Source of the DNA: Halobacillus karajensis
GTDB lineage: Bacteria; Bacillota; Bacilli; Bacillales; Halobacillaceae
DNA: 36,858 nt
Direction: 5' to 3'
NCBI RefSeq assembly: GCF_900108515.1
Contig: NZ_FNWW01000017.1
Location: forward strand, 1-36,858
Position numbers and translations under genes: made by a program. Positions 14,585 to 21,850 of this stretch are shown here, piece after piece. Below the pieces are notes generated by a model, which was not told the DNA's origin, searched no databases, and was given only the letters and a program-made list of their open reading frames with translations. Position 1 is the stretch's first letter, and each line of letters begins with the position of its first letter.

Positions 14585-16531
14585 TTATTTCATGCTTCCT
14601 TGCTTTATGATGTCGATAATGCTTTGTTTATCTCCTTCTAATAGTATTTCTTTAGTGGTCTTATCGTTCAATAGCATAACCAGCTGTCTTAGGGCATTAA
14701 GATGAGTCTCAGAGTCGATGCTTCCAAGACAAATCACTAAATGGACTGGATCATTTGTCTCGTGCCCAAATTCGATAGGTTTTTTCAACCGAAGGAGACT
14801 TAGGCATAGACTGTTCACCCCCTGGTTAGGTCTTGCGTGTGGCATGGCGACCCCTTTATCTAAAACCACATAAGGGCCATGCTCCTTAACCATTTCAATC
14901 ATTGCTTCAATATAACGAGGTTCCACTTTTCCATCACGAACTAGCAATTGTCCACCTTTCCGGACAGCGGATTGCCATGTTTCCACTTCGACATTTAGCT
15001 CAATCAATTCCGGTTTAAGAACTTCTTCTAACACTGGGCCTGACTTCCTTTCTTCTATAAGATTCTCTCGCTGATGGTTTAATGTGGTGGAAATTTTGTC
15101 TCGGTCCTCCTTATCTATAAAAGGATTCACTAAAATGCTAGGGACATGGGTTTCAGGAATAGGAACGGTGGATATAATATAATCGATCTCATATTTCGAG
15201 ATTTCTTTTTCTAGTTCATGGTAGGGGACGCAATCGACCACAATAATGTTAGGGAAAAATCTGTTCAACCTGCTTTTCAGTAGCTGAACTGTTCCTACTC
15301 CACTTCCGCACACGAGTAACGCTCTCACTCTCTCACCATTTACTTCCTTTCGCTCAATGGCAGCTCTAAAATGAAGAGCAATATAACAAATTTCATCTTC
15401 ATTGAACCTCACTGAAAATTCCTCTTCCAGTACATGGATATTGTGGACAATCACTCCTACCAGCTTTCCATATTCTTTTTTAATATAAGACTTCATAGGA
15501 TTATCCAGGTCTAAATGGTATTTCAGCCGATAAATAGAAGGTTTCAGATGCGTCAATAAACCTTGTGTTAGCAATTCATCATCCATAAAATCAACTCCAC
15601 ACTGAAAACTTACTTTGGCGATGAATTTATTTGCGACTTCTTTTAAATCTTGATCCATTTCCTCAGGTTGTTGATAAAAGGTTTTGGCACCCAATAAATG
15701 AAGAGTGATAAATCCAGCTTCATCTTCAGGAACTTCTTGTTTAGATACGACTTCCATCGCTTTTCTGACCTCTTTGGCTGTTTGATATTCTTTATATTTT
15801 CTTAATTCCTCCCATTGAGTTTCAGAGATTTGAATAGTATTCCCTTGCTTTAATCTTTGAATTGCAATAGAAATATGAACGAGTAACCCTTCTAAAGCAA
15901 TATCAGTCAGTTGAAGAGAGTAGTTATATAAGATGGTGGAAATCCTCTCTTTTAATTGGACGATTGTGCCTTCGTCCATATCTGAGTTATTCAATAACCA
16001 CTCCAGCCCCATACTATCTCCGAATTTATTTGAGATATTTTTATAAGAACGGCGTATGTCATATTCTTTTCCTTTTAAAGAAAAACCCTTGTTTTTCACG
16101 TAGAGTAAATCAACATTTGATTTTTTAAGATACTTTTTTAAATGTTTCAAATCCACGAGTGTAGTACGGCGTGAAACATTCAATAGTTTGGAAAACTCTT
16201 TTGAACTAATAACATCATTCTTTTGTATTAGCATTCCTAACAGCGTTGTCATTCTTTCTATAGGTGAAAGACGATTCTGGAAATTAGTAACTTCGTTCAC
16301 TTGCTTTAATATATTTTCTTTATCTTTGAAGTTAATCGTTAATAAAATTCCTTCACTTTTACTTCTATTGATTCCACCTCCTTCTTTAGAAACAAAAGAC
16401 TCGATTTCATACAAGTCATTCCGGATCGTTCGCTCGCTAATGTGGTATTCTTCAGCTAATTCACTTGTTTTGATATAAGTGTTTACGCTTGTTAGGTAAT
16501 GCAAGATATGACGTTGTCTTTCATTCAACAC
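14585..16531 (-). CDS. PRD-containing transcriptional activator with EIIB-like and EIIA domains
   Basis: The 648-residue multidomain PTS regulator is of the MtlR/ManR/LicR type. In order it has an N-terminal winged helix (HISERTIRNDLYEIE), an Mga-like second helix-turn-helix (NVSRRTTLVDLKHLKKYL), two PTS-regulation domains (about 190-390), an EIIB-like domain with CGSGVGT, and a C-terminal type-2 EIIA domain with the active histidine in MPHARP (H565). Such proteins activate sugar operons and are controlled by phosphorylation of the PRD, EIIB and EIIA sites. It is the first gene of the operon, starting at GTG 16531 with AGAGGTG upstream. The operon has no separate EIIA gene, so this domain may also act as the phosphate donor to IIB. 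A cre-like site overlaps the promoter region. Confidence 0.9.
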   Translation of the reverse strand: MLNERQRHILHYLTSVNTYIKTSELAEEYHISERTIRNDLYEIESFVSKEGGGINRSKSEGILLTINFKDKENILKQVNEVTNFQNRLSPIERMTTLLGMLIQKNDVISSKEFSKLLNVSRRTTLVDLKHLKKYLKKSNVDLLYVKNKGFSLKGKEYDIRRSYKNISNKFGDSMGLEWLLNNSDMDEGTIVQLKERISTILYNYSLQLTDIALEGLLVHISIAIQRLKQGNTIQISETQWEELRKYKEYQTAKEVRKAMEVVSKQEVPEDEAGFITLHLLGAKTFYQQPEEMDQDLKEVANKFIAKVSFQCGVDFMDDELLTQGLLTHLKPSIYRLKYHLDLDNPMKSYIKKEYGKLVGVIVHNIHVLEEEFSVRFNEDEICYIALHFRAAIERKEVNGERVRALLVCGSGVGTVQLLKSRLNRFFPNIIVVDCVPYHELEKEISKYEIDYIISTVPIPETHVPSILVNPFIDKEDRDKISTTLNHQRENLIEERKSGPVLEEVLKPELIELNVEVETWQSAVRKGGQLLVRDGKVEPRYIEAMIEMVKEHGPYVVLDKGVAMPHARPNQGVNSLCLSLLRLKKPIEFGHETNDPVHLVICLGSIDSETHLNALRQLVMLLNDKTTKEILLEGDKQSIIDIIKQGSMK

Positions 16532-16572
16532 TGTCTATCACCTCTTGAATATATTTTAGAATATTTAACTTA

Positions 16573-16596
16573 ACTATAGATGAGAAATCGTTTACA
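16573..16596 (-). promoter_or_regulatory. Putative CcpA (cre) site and -10 for the sugar operon
   Basis: On the minus strand TGTAAACGATTTCT (16596-16583) matches the cre consensus TGNAANCGNTNNCA at all fixed positions but the last. It lies just upstream of a -10-like TATAGT (16578-16573) and about 52 bases before the operon start. A bound CcpA would block the promoter, giving catabolite repression. Confidence 0.55.
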
Positions 16597-16723
16597 TAAG
16601 AGAATCGGAAAAATTTCATATAAATCAAAAAAATAGAATACTAATGTAAATTCATCTGAAACCTCAAGATTAATTGTTGGGACTATTTTATTAAATTTGC
16701 CTTTCCTTAAAAAGCTAAAAAAA

Positions 16724-16752
16724 CTCTCACAAGTTCAATGAACTCATGAGAG
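16724..16752 (-). terminator. Rho-independent terminator (minus strand)
   Basis: On the minus strand CTCTCA--AGTTCA pairs with TGAACT--TGAGAG across a one-base loop and is followed by seven T. It points leftward, isolating the sugar operon from anything upstream. The only minus-strand coding remnant before it is at 16854-16961. Confidence 0.75.
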
Positions 16753-16853
16753 GCTTTCTAATTAAAAAAATAATTACTAAAATTCAGTCATTTGCTAATT
16801 TCAATTCTAACCCATTACCTTCCTAAACTTAATAGCCTTATGCCTGTCACTAT

Positions 16854-16961
16854 TCATAATTGCTTCTTTCGTTCCTCTTTGCTGAGTTTATATAGACCTA
16901 TCCCCGCAAAGGCTAGTATGATTGCAATGACTGTCCCCTTTCTGATCCAAACTAATAAAAA
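16854..16961 (-). pseudogene. Possible remnant of a small membrane protein
   Basis: A minus-strand frame encodes LLVWIRKGTVIAIILAFAG followed by IGLYKLSKEERKKQL and a stop. That is one transmembrane helix with a basic tail. No ATG, GTG or TTG lies in frame upstream before a stop, so the start is missing. The downstream terminator at 16724-16752 would fit it. It may also be chance. Confidence 0.35.
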
Positions 16962-17069
16962 GGAGTTGTTATGGGACGATAATTAACTAAGGGAATAAAA
17001 CAGGGCATTATTTTGTTTCCCTTCATTACTCACACCTAATATTTCATCCATGAAAAAGGAGAAGAATTC

Positions 17070-17462
17070 ATGAAAAAAATTATTAATGTGGTCGGCGCTG
17101 TCATTGAACAAAAGAATTATATTTTATGTGCACTTAGAAGTCCATCGATGTCGCTTCCATTACATTGGGAATTTCCTGGTGGAAAAATCAAAGATAGTGA
17201 ATATCCGGAAGAGGCCCTTATAAGGGAAATTAATGAAGAGTTAGGATGTACAATTGAAGTAAAATGGAAAATTTCAGAGACTAATGAAAATTATGATAAT
17301 GTAACAATAAACTTGAGTACATTTTTCTCAGAAATTAAAACGGGTACCCCCTTTGCTTATGAACATGAGAAGATCCAATGGATCCATAAACGAGAACCTA
17401 ATTCATTAAAATGGGCACCCGCAGATATTCCTACTGTCGAGTTTATTACTAAAAACATGTAA
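17070..17462 (+). CDS. MutT-like Nudix hydrolase
   Basis: The 130-residue protein has a full Nudix box, GGKIKDSEYPEEALIREINEELG (the G-x5-E-x7-REUxEExGU pattern), at about residues 37-60. The preceding NVVGAVIEQKNYILCALRS and LHWEFPGG are typical of MutT/CTP-pyrophosphohydrolase-like members. These hydrolyse nucleoside triphosphates, often oxidised ones such as 8-oxo-dGTP, to monophosphates in the cytoplasm. The ATG follows AAAAAGGAG. The gene is convergent with the McrA-like gene and ends one base before that gene's last base, so no separate terminator fits between them. The exact nucleotide substrate cannot be read from the sequence. Confidence 0.85.
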   Translation: MKKIINVVGAVIEQKNYILCALRSPSMSLPLHWEFPGGKIKDSEYPEEALIREINEELGCTIEVKWKISETNENYDNVTINLSTFFSEIKTGTPFAYEHEKIQWIHKREPNSLKWAPADIPTVEFITKNM

Positions 17463-18275
17463 TTAGTTGGTGTATAGTTGCTTCTCTTTTTCATTAATCT
17501 TTTCAAATAGTTTATCGTTATAAGAGTCAGCATCCTTTGAATGGTGACAACGCCTATGGCAATTAGCACAAATTGCTGCTACCCACTCTGGATGATCCGG
17601 GCCACCATCAGATAATTTTTTTAGATGGTGTACTTCTAAATAAGGATCTCCATTTCCCATCACAAAAGGAGCATTTTTCTTACAAGCCTCACATATTCCA
17701 TTTGCCCGTTTTAACGCATATTTCTTTATTGCTTTGCTTCTTTTTATAGCTTTGGTTACTCGTTGGATGGTAGTAGTTTCTTCGTTTGAGGATGATAATG
17801 CTTCTTTTCGTAAATCCTCAAGAGTAGACTCCTTAGGTTCAGGTCCCTCTATGTACTCTTCCGGGTTATGTGAGAGTTCTGATGGCATGAGCTCAAATAC
17901 TATAGATTGGCGCATATAGCTTTCACGATCTCGTACTTGTTTATAATGGTGTCCTATGTAATACAACTCACATACAAACTCTACGTAACCTTGTTTTACA
18001 TATTTAAATAACATGATACTTTTCCCGTTATTAATATGATCCCGAATGGCTTTGTTACCTTTAATAAACTGCATGTCACCTACCTGGCCTTCACCAGTGT
18101 AATAAAACACGCCATTACTTTGCCAACCATCATTATATCCAAATTCTTCTCCTGAATCACTCGTGAATATCATAACTAACGGAGAATTTTTTGGGGTACT
18201 AATACCGCCTTGTTGCTGCCCACCAAATTTATTATGAATATCTCTTCTTCGATAAATTTCTTTTGGTTTGAACAA
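17463..18275 (-). CDS. ScoMcrA-like type IV restriction endonuclease (SRA-like + HNH)
   Basis: The N-terminal half (about 1-130) has the pattern of the ScoMcrA SRA-like domain, which reads modified cytosine: IHNKFGGQQQGGIS, GYNDGW, FYYTGEGQVGDM and GNKAIRDHINNGKSIMLF. The C-terminal half (about 185-260) is an HNH nuclease: a zinc site CEACKKN, catalytic EVHHLKKLSDGG, AAICANCHRRCHH. A charged linker joins them. Such enzymes cut DNA carrying foreign methylation. The start is TTG 18275 with a perfect AGGAGG seven bases upstream. The gene follows uvrX by only 43 bases in the same direction, so it should share the LexA-controlled transcript. Confidence 0.82.
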   Translation of the reverse strand: MFKPKEIYRRRDIHNKFGGQQQGGISTPKNSPLVMIFTSDSGEEFGYNDGWQSNGVFYYTGEGQVGDMQFIKGNKAIRDHINNGKSIMLFKYVKQGYVEFVCELYYIGHHYKQVRDRESYMRQSIVFELMPSELSHNPEEYIEGPEPKESTLEDLRKEALSSSNEETTTIQRVTKAIKRSKAIKKYALKRANGICEACKKNAPFVMGNGDPYLEVHHLKKLSDGGPDHPEWVAAICANCHRRCHHSKDADSYNDKLFEKINEKEKQLYTN

Positions 18276-18318
18276 ATTTCATCCTCCTGTTCTAATTATT
18301 GTACTGGTTGTGAATAAA

Positions 18319-19575
18319 TTAGGCATAATGCCCACCGATCTTCTTACTCCGATCAATGGTAATCCCGCCTGAGGTATAACTACTTGCACGTAAAACTGCC
18401 GTGGAACCATACTTCTCCCGAATTGAATCCATTACTTCTGATAAATCCTTTTTCTTGGGTTGATTATCAAATAAGCTTAGTTGAACGTCACTTTCCTCAC
18501 ACAAATTGGTTAGAGCAACAGAGGCCCTTCTAATTTTACTTACTCCATCATAAAATCGATGGAATAATTTTAAACAAACATCATACATATCCATAGTCAA
18601 ATTTGTAGGGTTTTGAATAGACATAGACCTACTAAAACCTCCTCCCACTTCTCTTGAATACCCTATTCCCAGATGAATGGTCCTACCCTCTTTATCGTCC
18701 ATTCTTGCTCGACGACAAGCTTCTTCACATAAATCCAATAAACATGCGTAAATTTCCTCTTTACTATAATCCCTTAGTAAAGTTATGCCATGACCATAAG
18801 ACTTCTGTTCAGTTTTCACGAAGTTCCCATAGACTGGACTTAAATCAATGCCCCATGCATGCCAATACAGTTGCTCCCCCATTATTCCAAAGTTCTTTTT
18901 TAAATATTTTAGTGGGTGCTTAGCTAAGTGACCTAGTGTAAGGATTCCCATTCGATTAAGGCTGCGAGTCATTCTAGATCCGATCCCCCATATGTCATGA
19001 ATATCACATGGCCAAAGTTTTTCAGCTACATCTTCATATCTACATTCCGCAATTCCGTCATCTACTTTCTTAGAATGGATGTCCATGACAACTTTCGCAA
19101 GAAACTTGTTGTCTCCAATACCTACTACTGATTCAATCCCAAATTGTTCTCTAATTTCTGATTGAATCATGTGAGCAATTTGATATGGTGGACCATACAT
19201 TTTTTTCAATCCATTGACTGTAACCCATAGTTCATCCACCGAATAAACGTGTATAGCTTCTTGAGGTACATAGTTCTTAATCATTTTTGTAATCTCTACA
19301 GATACTTTAAGATAATCTCCCATGTGAGCTGGAGCAATAACTAAATTAGGATCGTCCGGAAGTTCAAAGTAACGACTAACATTACTTACTCCATGTTTTT
19401 CCTTTAACGTAGGTGATGCAGCTAAAACAATACTCCCTTGTCGGCTTGTATCTCCAACGACTGCTAATAATGAAGTTCTGGGATCAAGTCCTCTTTTCAT
19501 ACATTCTACACTGGCGTAAAAACTACGCATGTCAATACATAAAACATCATCTCGAGGATAACCAGTATAATCCAC
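18319..19575 (-). CDS. uvrX: UvrX/YqjW-type Y-family DNA polymerase (DinB/UmuC family)
   Basis: A Y-family translesion polymerase of about 418 residues. The palm residues are in VLCIDMRSFYASVE (first catalytic Asp) and YSVDELWV (Asp-Glu pair). GIGDNKFLAKV and the helix-hairpin-helix DIWGIGSRMTRSLNRMGILTLGHL follow, then a little-finger domain and the ending GGITIDRSKKIGGHYA, typical of UvrX/YqjW. It copies past damaged template at low fidelity during the SOS response. The frame is open to GTG 19587, but AGGTGG lies at 19585-19590, so GTG 19575 (MDYTGYPRDD) is the better start. A LexA box lies 20 bases upstream. The type IV restriction gene is downstream in the same unit. Confidence 0.88.
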   Translation of the reverse strand: MDYTGYPRDDVLCIDMRSFYASVECMKRGLDPRTSLLAVVGDTSRQGSIVLAASPTLKEKHGVSNVSRYFELPDDPNLVIAPAHMGDYLKVSVEITKMIKNYVPQEAIHVYSVDELWVTVNGLKKMYGPPYQIAHMIQSEIREQFGIESVVGIGDNKFLAKVVMDIHSKKVDDGIAECRYEDVAEKLWPCDIHDIWGIGSRMTRSLNRMGILTLGHLAKHPLKYLKKNFGIMGEQLYWHAWGIDLSPVYGNFVKTEQKSYGHGITLLRDYSKEEIYACLLDLCEEACRRARMDDKEGRTIHLGIGYSREVGGGFSRSMSIQNPTNLTMDMYDVCLKLFHRFYDGVSKIRRASVALTNLCEESDVQLSLFDNQPKKKDLSEVMDSIREKYGSTAVLRASSYTSGGITIDRSKKIGGHYA

Positions 19576-19594
19576 TTTCAACACCACCTATAAT

Positions 19595-19608
19595 CGAACA
19601 TTTGTTCT
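19595..19608 (-). promoter_or_regulatory. LexA (DinR) SOS box of uvrX
   Basis: CGAACATTTGTTCT closely matches the Bacillus LexA consensus CGAAC-N4-GTTCG. It lies just upstream of uvrX and between it and the divergent 59-aa gene, so both could be SOS-controlled. Confidence 0.85.
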
Positions 19609-19646
19609 CATATTATCACTTACTTTTAAAAATAACAAATATGATA

Positions 19647-19673
19647 AAGGACTTTAGAACCATCTGTCGTATA
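19647..19673 (+). promoter_or_regulatory. Conserved block before the 59-aa gene
   Basis: AAGGACTTTAGAACCATCTG followed by TCGTATA matches the block at 6237-6263 in front of the paralogue, at the same distance from the coding sequence. It may be a promoter; the sigma factor is unclear. Confidence 0.45.
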
Positions 19674-19705
19674 GTAAATGAATGATAATAAAAGGAGTGT
19701 TGAAT

Positions 19706-19885
19706 ATGGAGGATGTAATAAAAAAATTAGAAGAATGGGCTGAAATAATTCAAAAACATCTAGGCAACATGGATGAAGAGTTAGTGGAGGTATTTTTAGA
19801 TATGTGTGGTTATGCGGCTGTTCTACAAAGCAGGATTGAAAGATTGGAAGACCAATTATTCGAGAAACAGAATATAACTCATTAA
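19706..19885 (+). CDS. Small helical protein, paralogue of the gene at 6294
   Basis: A 59-residue protein starts at ATG 19706, eight bases after AAAAGGAG. An earlier in-frame ATG at 19682 overlaps that site and is rejected. It is charged and helical: MEDVIKKLEEWAEIIQKHLG, then DEELVEVFLDMCGYAAVLQS and a closing RIERLEDQLF. Relative to the 6294 copy it keeps KLEEW, LDM-GY, LQS, RLE and the last TH. It is divergent from uvrX across the LexA box and has its own terminator. No family of known function is recognised. An SOS-linked accessory role, by analogy with YolD-type partners of UvrX, is only a positional guess; the sequence does not look like YolD. Confidence 0.75.
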   Translation: MEDVIKKLEEWAEIIQKHLGNMDEELVEVFLDMCGYAAVLQSRIERLEDQLFEKQNITH

Positions 19886-19910
19886 CTTACCAACTGCTGC
19901 ATATAAAATA

Positions 19911-19934
19911 GGCCTTGCTACTTTCAGCAAGGCC
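19911..19934 (+). terminator. Hairpin after the 59-aa gene
   Basis: GGCCTTGCT and AGCAAGGCC form a perfect 9-bp stem with a six-base loop, 26 bases after the stop. The tail CTCGTTT is T-poor. Confidence 0.7.
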
Positions 19935-19986
19935 CTCGTTTCGGAAAATGACGTTACGAATTTAGCGAAACTATCTCGTAACAGAA

Positions 19987-20015
19987 TTTGAGGCAATGTA
20001 GATAATGCCGCCCAT
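19987..20015 (-). repeat. groEL 3'-end-like sequence, possible attachment site (copy C)
   Basis: The minus strand reads ATGGGCGGCATTATC, so the Met-Gly-Gly core is kept but the Met-Met-stop end is lost. TTTGAGG at 19987-19993 and the GCCGCCCATT core align with copy B. An inverted repeat GTTACGA...TCGTAAC (19953-19982) lies just to the left. The following 158 bases to the methyltransferase stop contain no gene. Confidence 0.4.
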
Positions 20016-20173
20016 TATCCCTTTTCTGTACCATTTATCATATTTGTTCATGAGAATGCGTCATAATGGCATCTGAGTAGTTTTGTAATCAATATCTTTA
20101 ACGTTAGATAACGGTTTATTACAGAATTATGTTACACGTGTGTTACCCAAAACATTGAAATCAATTAATAGAG

Positions 20174-21838
20174 CTATTTTTTGTTACTCTTCTTAATTTT
20201 TTTCCTCTGGTTTCTTCTATGCATCAATTTTCTCCATATGTTTCTGAAAATCAACACTGTATCTTCATCAAGCCCTAAATAATTTATAAGAACTTCTCTA
20301 TCAATTCTGTCTAGCATATCGTCTGTATTCCCATCATTTCTTATTGAGTGATCTACATACTCCAATAATCTTTCAGTAACTTCATCATCTAAATCATTCA
20401 AGTTAGGTAAGACGATCTTCTCAACTTCTCCAGGCAGAACTTCTAATACTCCACCTCCGTAGCTCCTTCCCTCCATCTCAGTAAATGCGAGAGTAATGCT
20501 ATTATAATAAGAGAGCAATGCTTTTCGTGAATTAATACCTTCATAAAATCTTATTCTGTGCATTGTATCAGTACTAACAGCATTAATATCATTTAACACA
20601 AATTTAGGGAATGAATCATTTCTTCTTAGGAAAAATGCATCAGGTGGATAAACTGATGGGATATGATACCAATACTTTCTTAATCCCAATTTGTATCCCT
20701 TACTTTGTCCGTTTTCTTCCGCTTCTTTAATATATTGTTTATACCCTTCCGGGAAATGAGTTATTTGCTCATTAGGAAATTGAGCAAGTTGAGCGGGTAA
20801 ACCTTTATTCACATTAAACTCCCAGTCATCTTCGGTGTAGAAAATACCATGGGCGTGAGCACTTCTTCCAATAAGCGGTAGAGTTGTTTCACTTAAATCA
20901 AATTTTTCTACTGTTTCTTTAGTAACTGAAAAGAATTTGTTATTTCCAGTAGTGATACCAATGTCAACTTTTGCGATATCATTAAAGGTCACAAAATTAT
21001 CACTGTTTATTACAGAGTGAACAGCGCCTATTTCAGTATTAGACAGAAAATATTTGGTCCATTTATCCTTTGTTATATCAACTGGTTTATAATCGACTGC
21101 AGTATTTCTAACCTCCTCAAAGGTCGTTTCAGAGTTTTCTAACTCCACTACAGTAATTTTATTTTGTTCATTCTCTTCAACAGACCCTTTTTCACCTAGT
21201 AATAGAACAACCTCTTGCTGAACATCTGGAAAAACAAGCTGTTCATAAGTTATTACTGTGATTTTAGATAAGTTCTTCTCTAAGAAAAGTCTTAAATCAG
21301 CTGCATAAGCAACTTGAAGAAGCTCAGCAGGAATAACCATCCCAATTTTACCGTTTTCCTCAAGTAACTCTACACTGGCTACTAAAAAAGAAACCCACGC
21401 ATTAATTAATTTGTTGGACTTCATACCATTCGTAGTTAGTATATTTGACTGTGTTTCTCTTTGCTCTGGTGTTAAGTACTGATACCTAATATAAGGTGGA
21501 TTTCCTATTATTAGATCAAATCGTTCATTCTTTAGGTTGTAGTTATACTCGCTAAAAAAGTCCCCATTTTTAACTTTCACCTTATCATTGTCACGAGTAA
21601 GAGCTCTTACTTTATCTGCTTCTTCTTCAAATAATTCAACAGCAAGACAATTATTAAAATCATCTTGGTAGTTTTCTGTTAAACTTTTTATAAAAGAGCC
21701 ATCTCCACAACTTGGTTCTAATATTTTGTTTTTTTCACCATCATGAAATGCCCAATACGTTATGAAATCCGCTAACACTTCTGGTGTATAATATCCGCCT
21801 CTTAACTTCTGAGCTGTATTTTCATCAAGTAATTTCAT
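20174..21838 (-). CDS. N6-adenine DNA methyltransferase, M.Eco57I-like
   Basis: The 554-residue class I methyltransferase begins LRGGYYTPEVLADFITYWAF. Motif I is ILEPSCGDGSF (S-adenosylmethionine binding) near residue 42 and motif IV is DLIIGNPPYIRYQ (NPPY, adenine N6 specificity) near 108. The C-terminal 250 residues form a target-recognition region (RKYWYHIPSVYPPDAFFLRR and onward). It protects host sites and is the second gene after the type IIG enzyme, with a 12-base gap. Its size and pairing match M.Eco57I (544 residues) beside the bifunctional Eco57I enzyme. The recognition sequence cannot be inferred. Confidence 0.85.
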   Translation of the reverse strand: MKLLDENTAQKLRGGYYTPEVLADFITYWAFHDGEKNKILEPSCGDGSFIKSLTENYQDDFNNCLAVELFEEEADKVRALTRDNDKVKVKNGDFFSEYNYNLKNERFDLIIGNPPYIRYQYLTPEQRETQSNILTTNGMKSNKLINAWVSFLVASVELLEENGKIGMVIPAELLQVAYAADLRLFLEKNLSKITVITYEQLVFPDVQQEVVLLLGEKGSVEENEQNKITVVELENSETTFEEVRNTAVDYKPVDITKDKWTKYFLSNTEIGAVHSVINSDNFVTFNDIAKVDIGITTGNNKFFSVTKETVEKFDLSETTLPLIGRSAHAHGIFYTEDDWEFNVNKGLPAQLAQFPNEQITHFPEGYKQYIKEAEENGQSKGYKLGLRKYWYHIPSVYPPDAFFLRRNDSFPKFVLNDINAVSTDTMHRIRFYEGINSRKALLSYYNSITLAFTEMEGRSYGGGVLEVLPGEVEKIVLPNLNDLDDEVTERLLEYVDHSIRNDGNTDDMLDRIDREVLINYLGLDEDTVLIFRNIWRKLMHRRNQRKKIKKSNKK

Positions 21839-21850
21839 ATATTATTCACC

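Noticed and set aside
16792-16986. 64-aa plus-strand gene upstream of the Nudix gene
   Set aside because: No ribosome binding site. The opposite strand gives a better (though broken) membrane-protein-like remnant.
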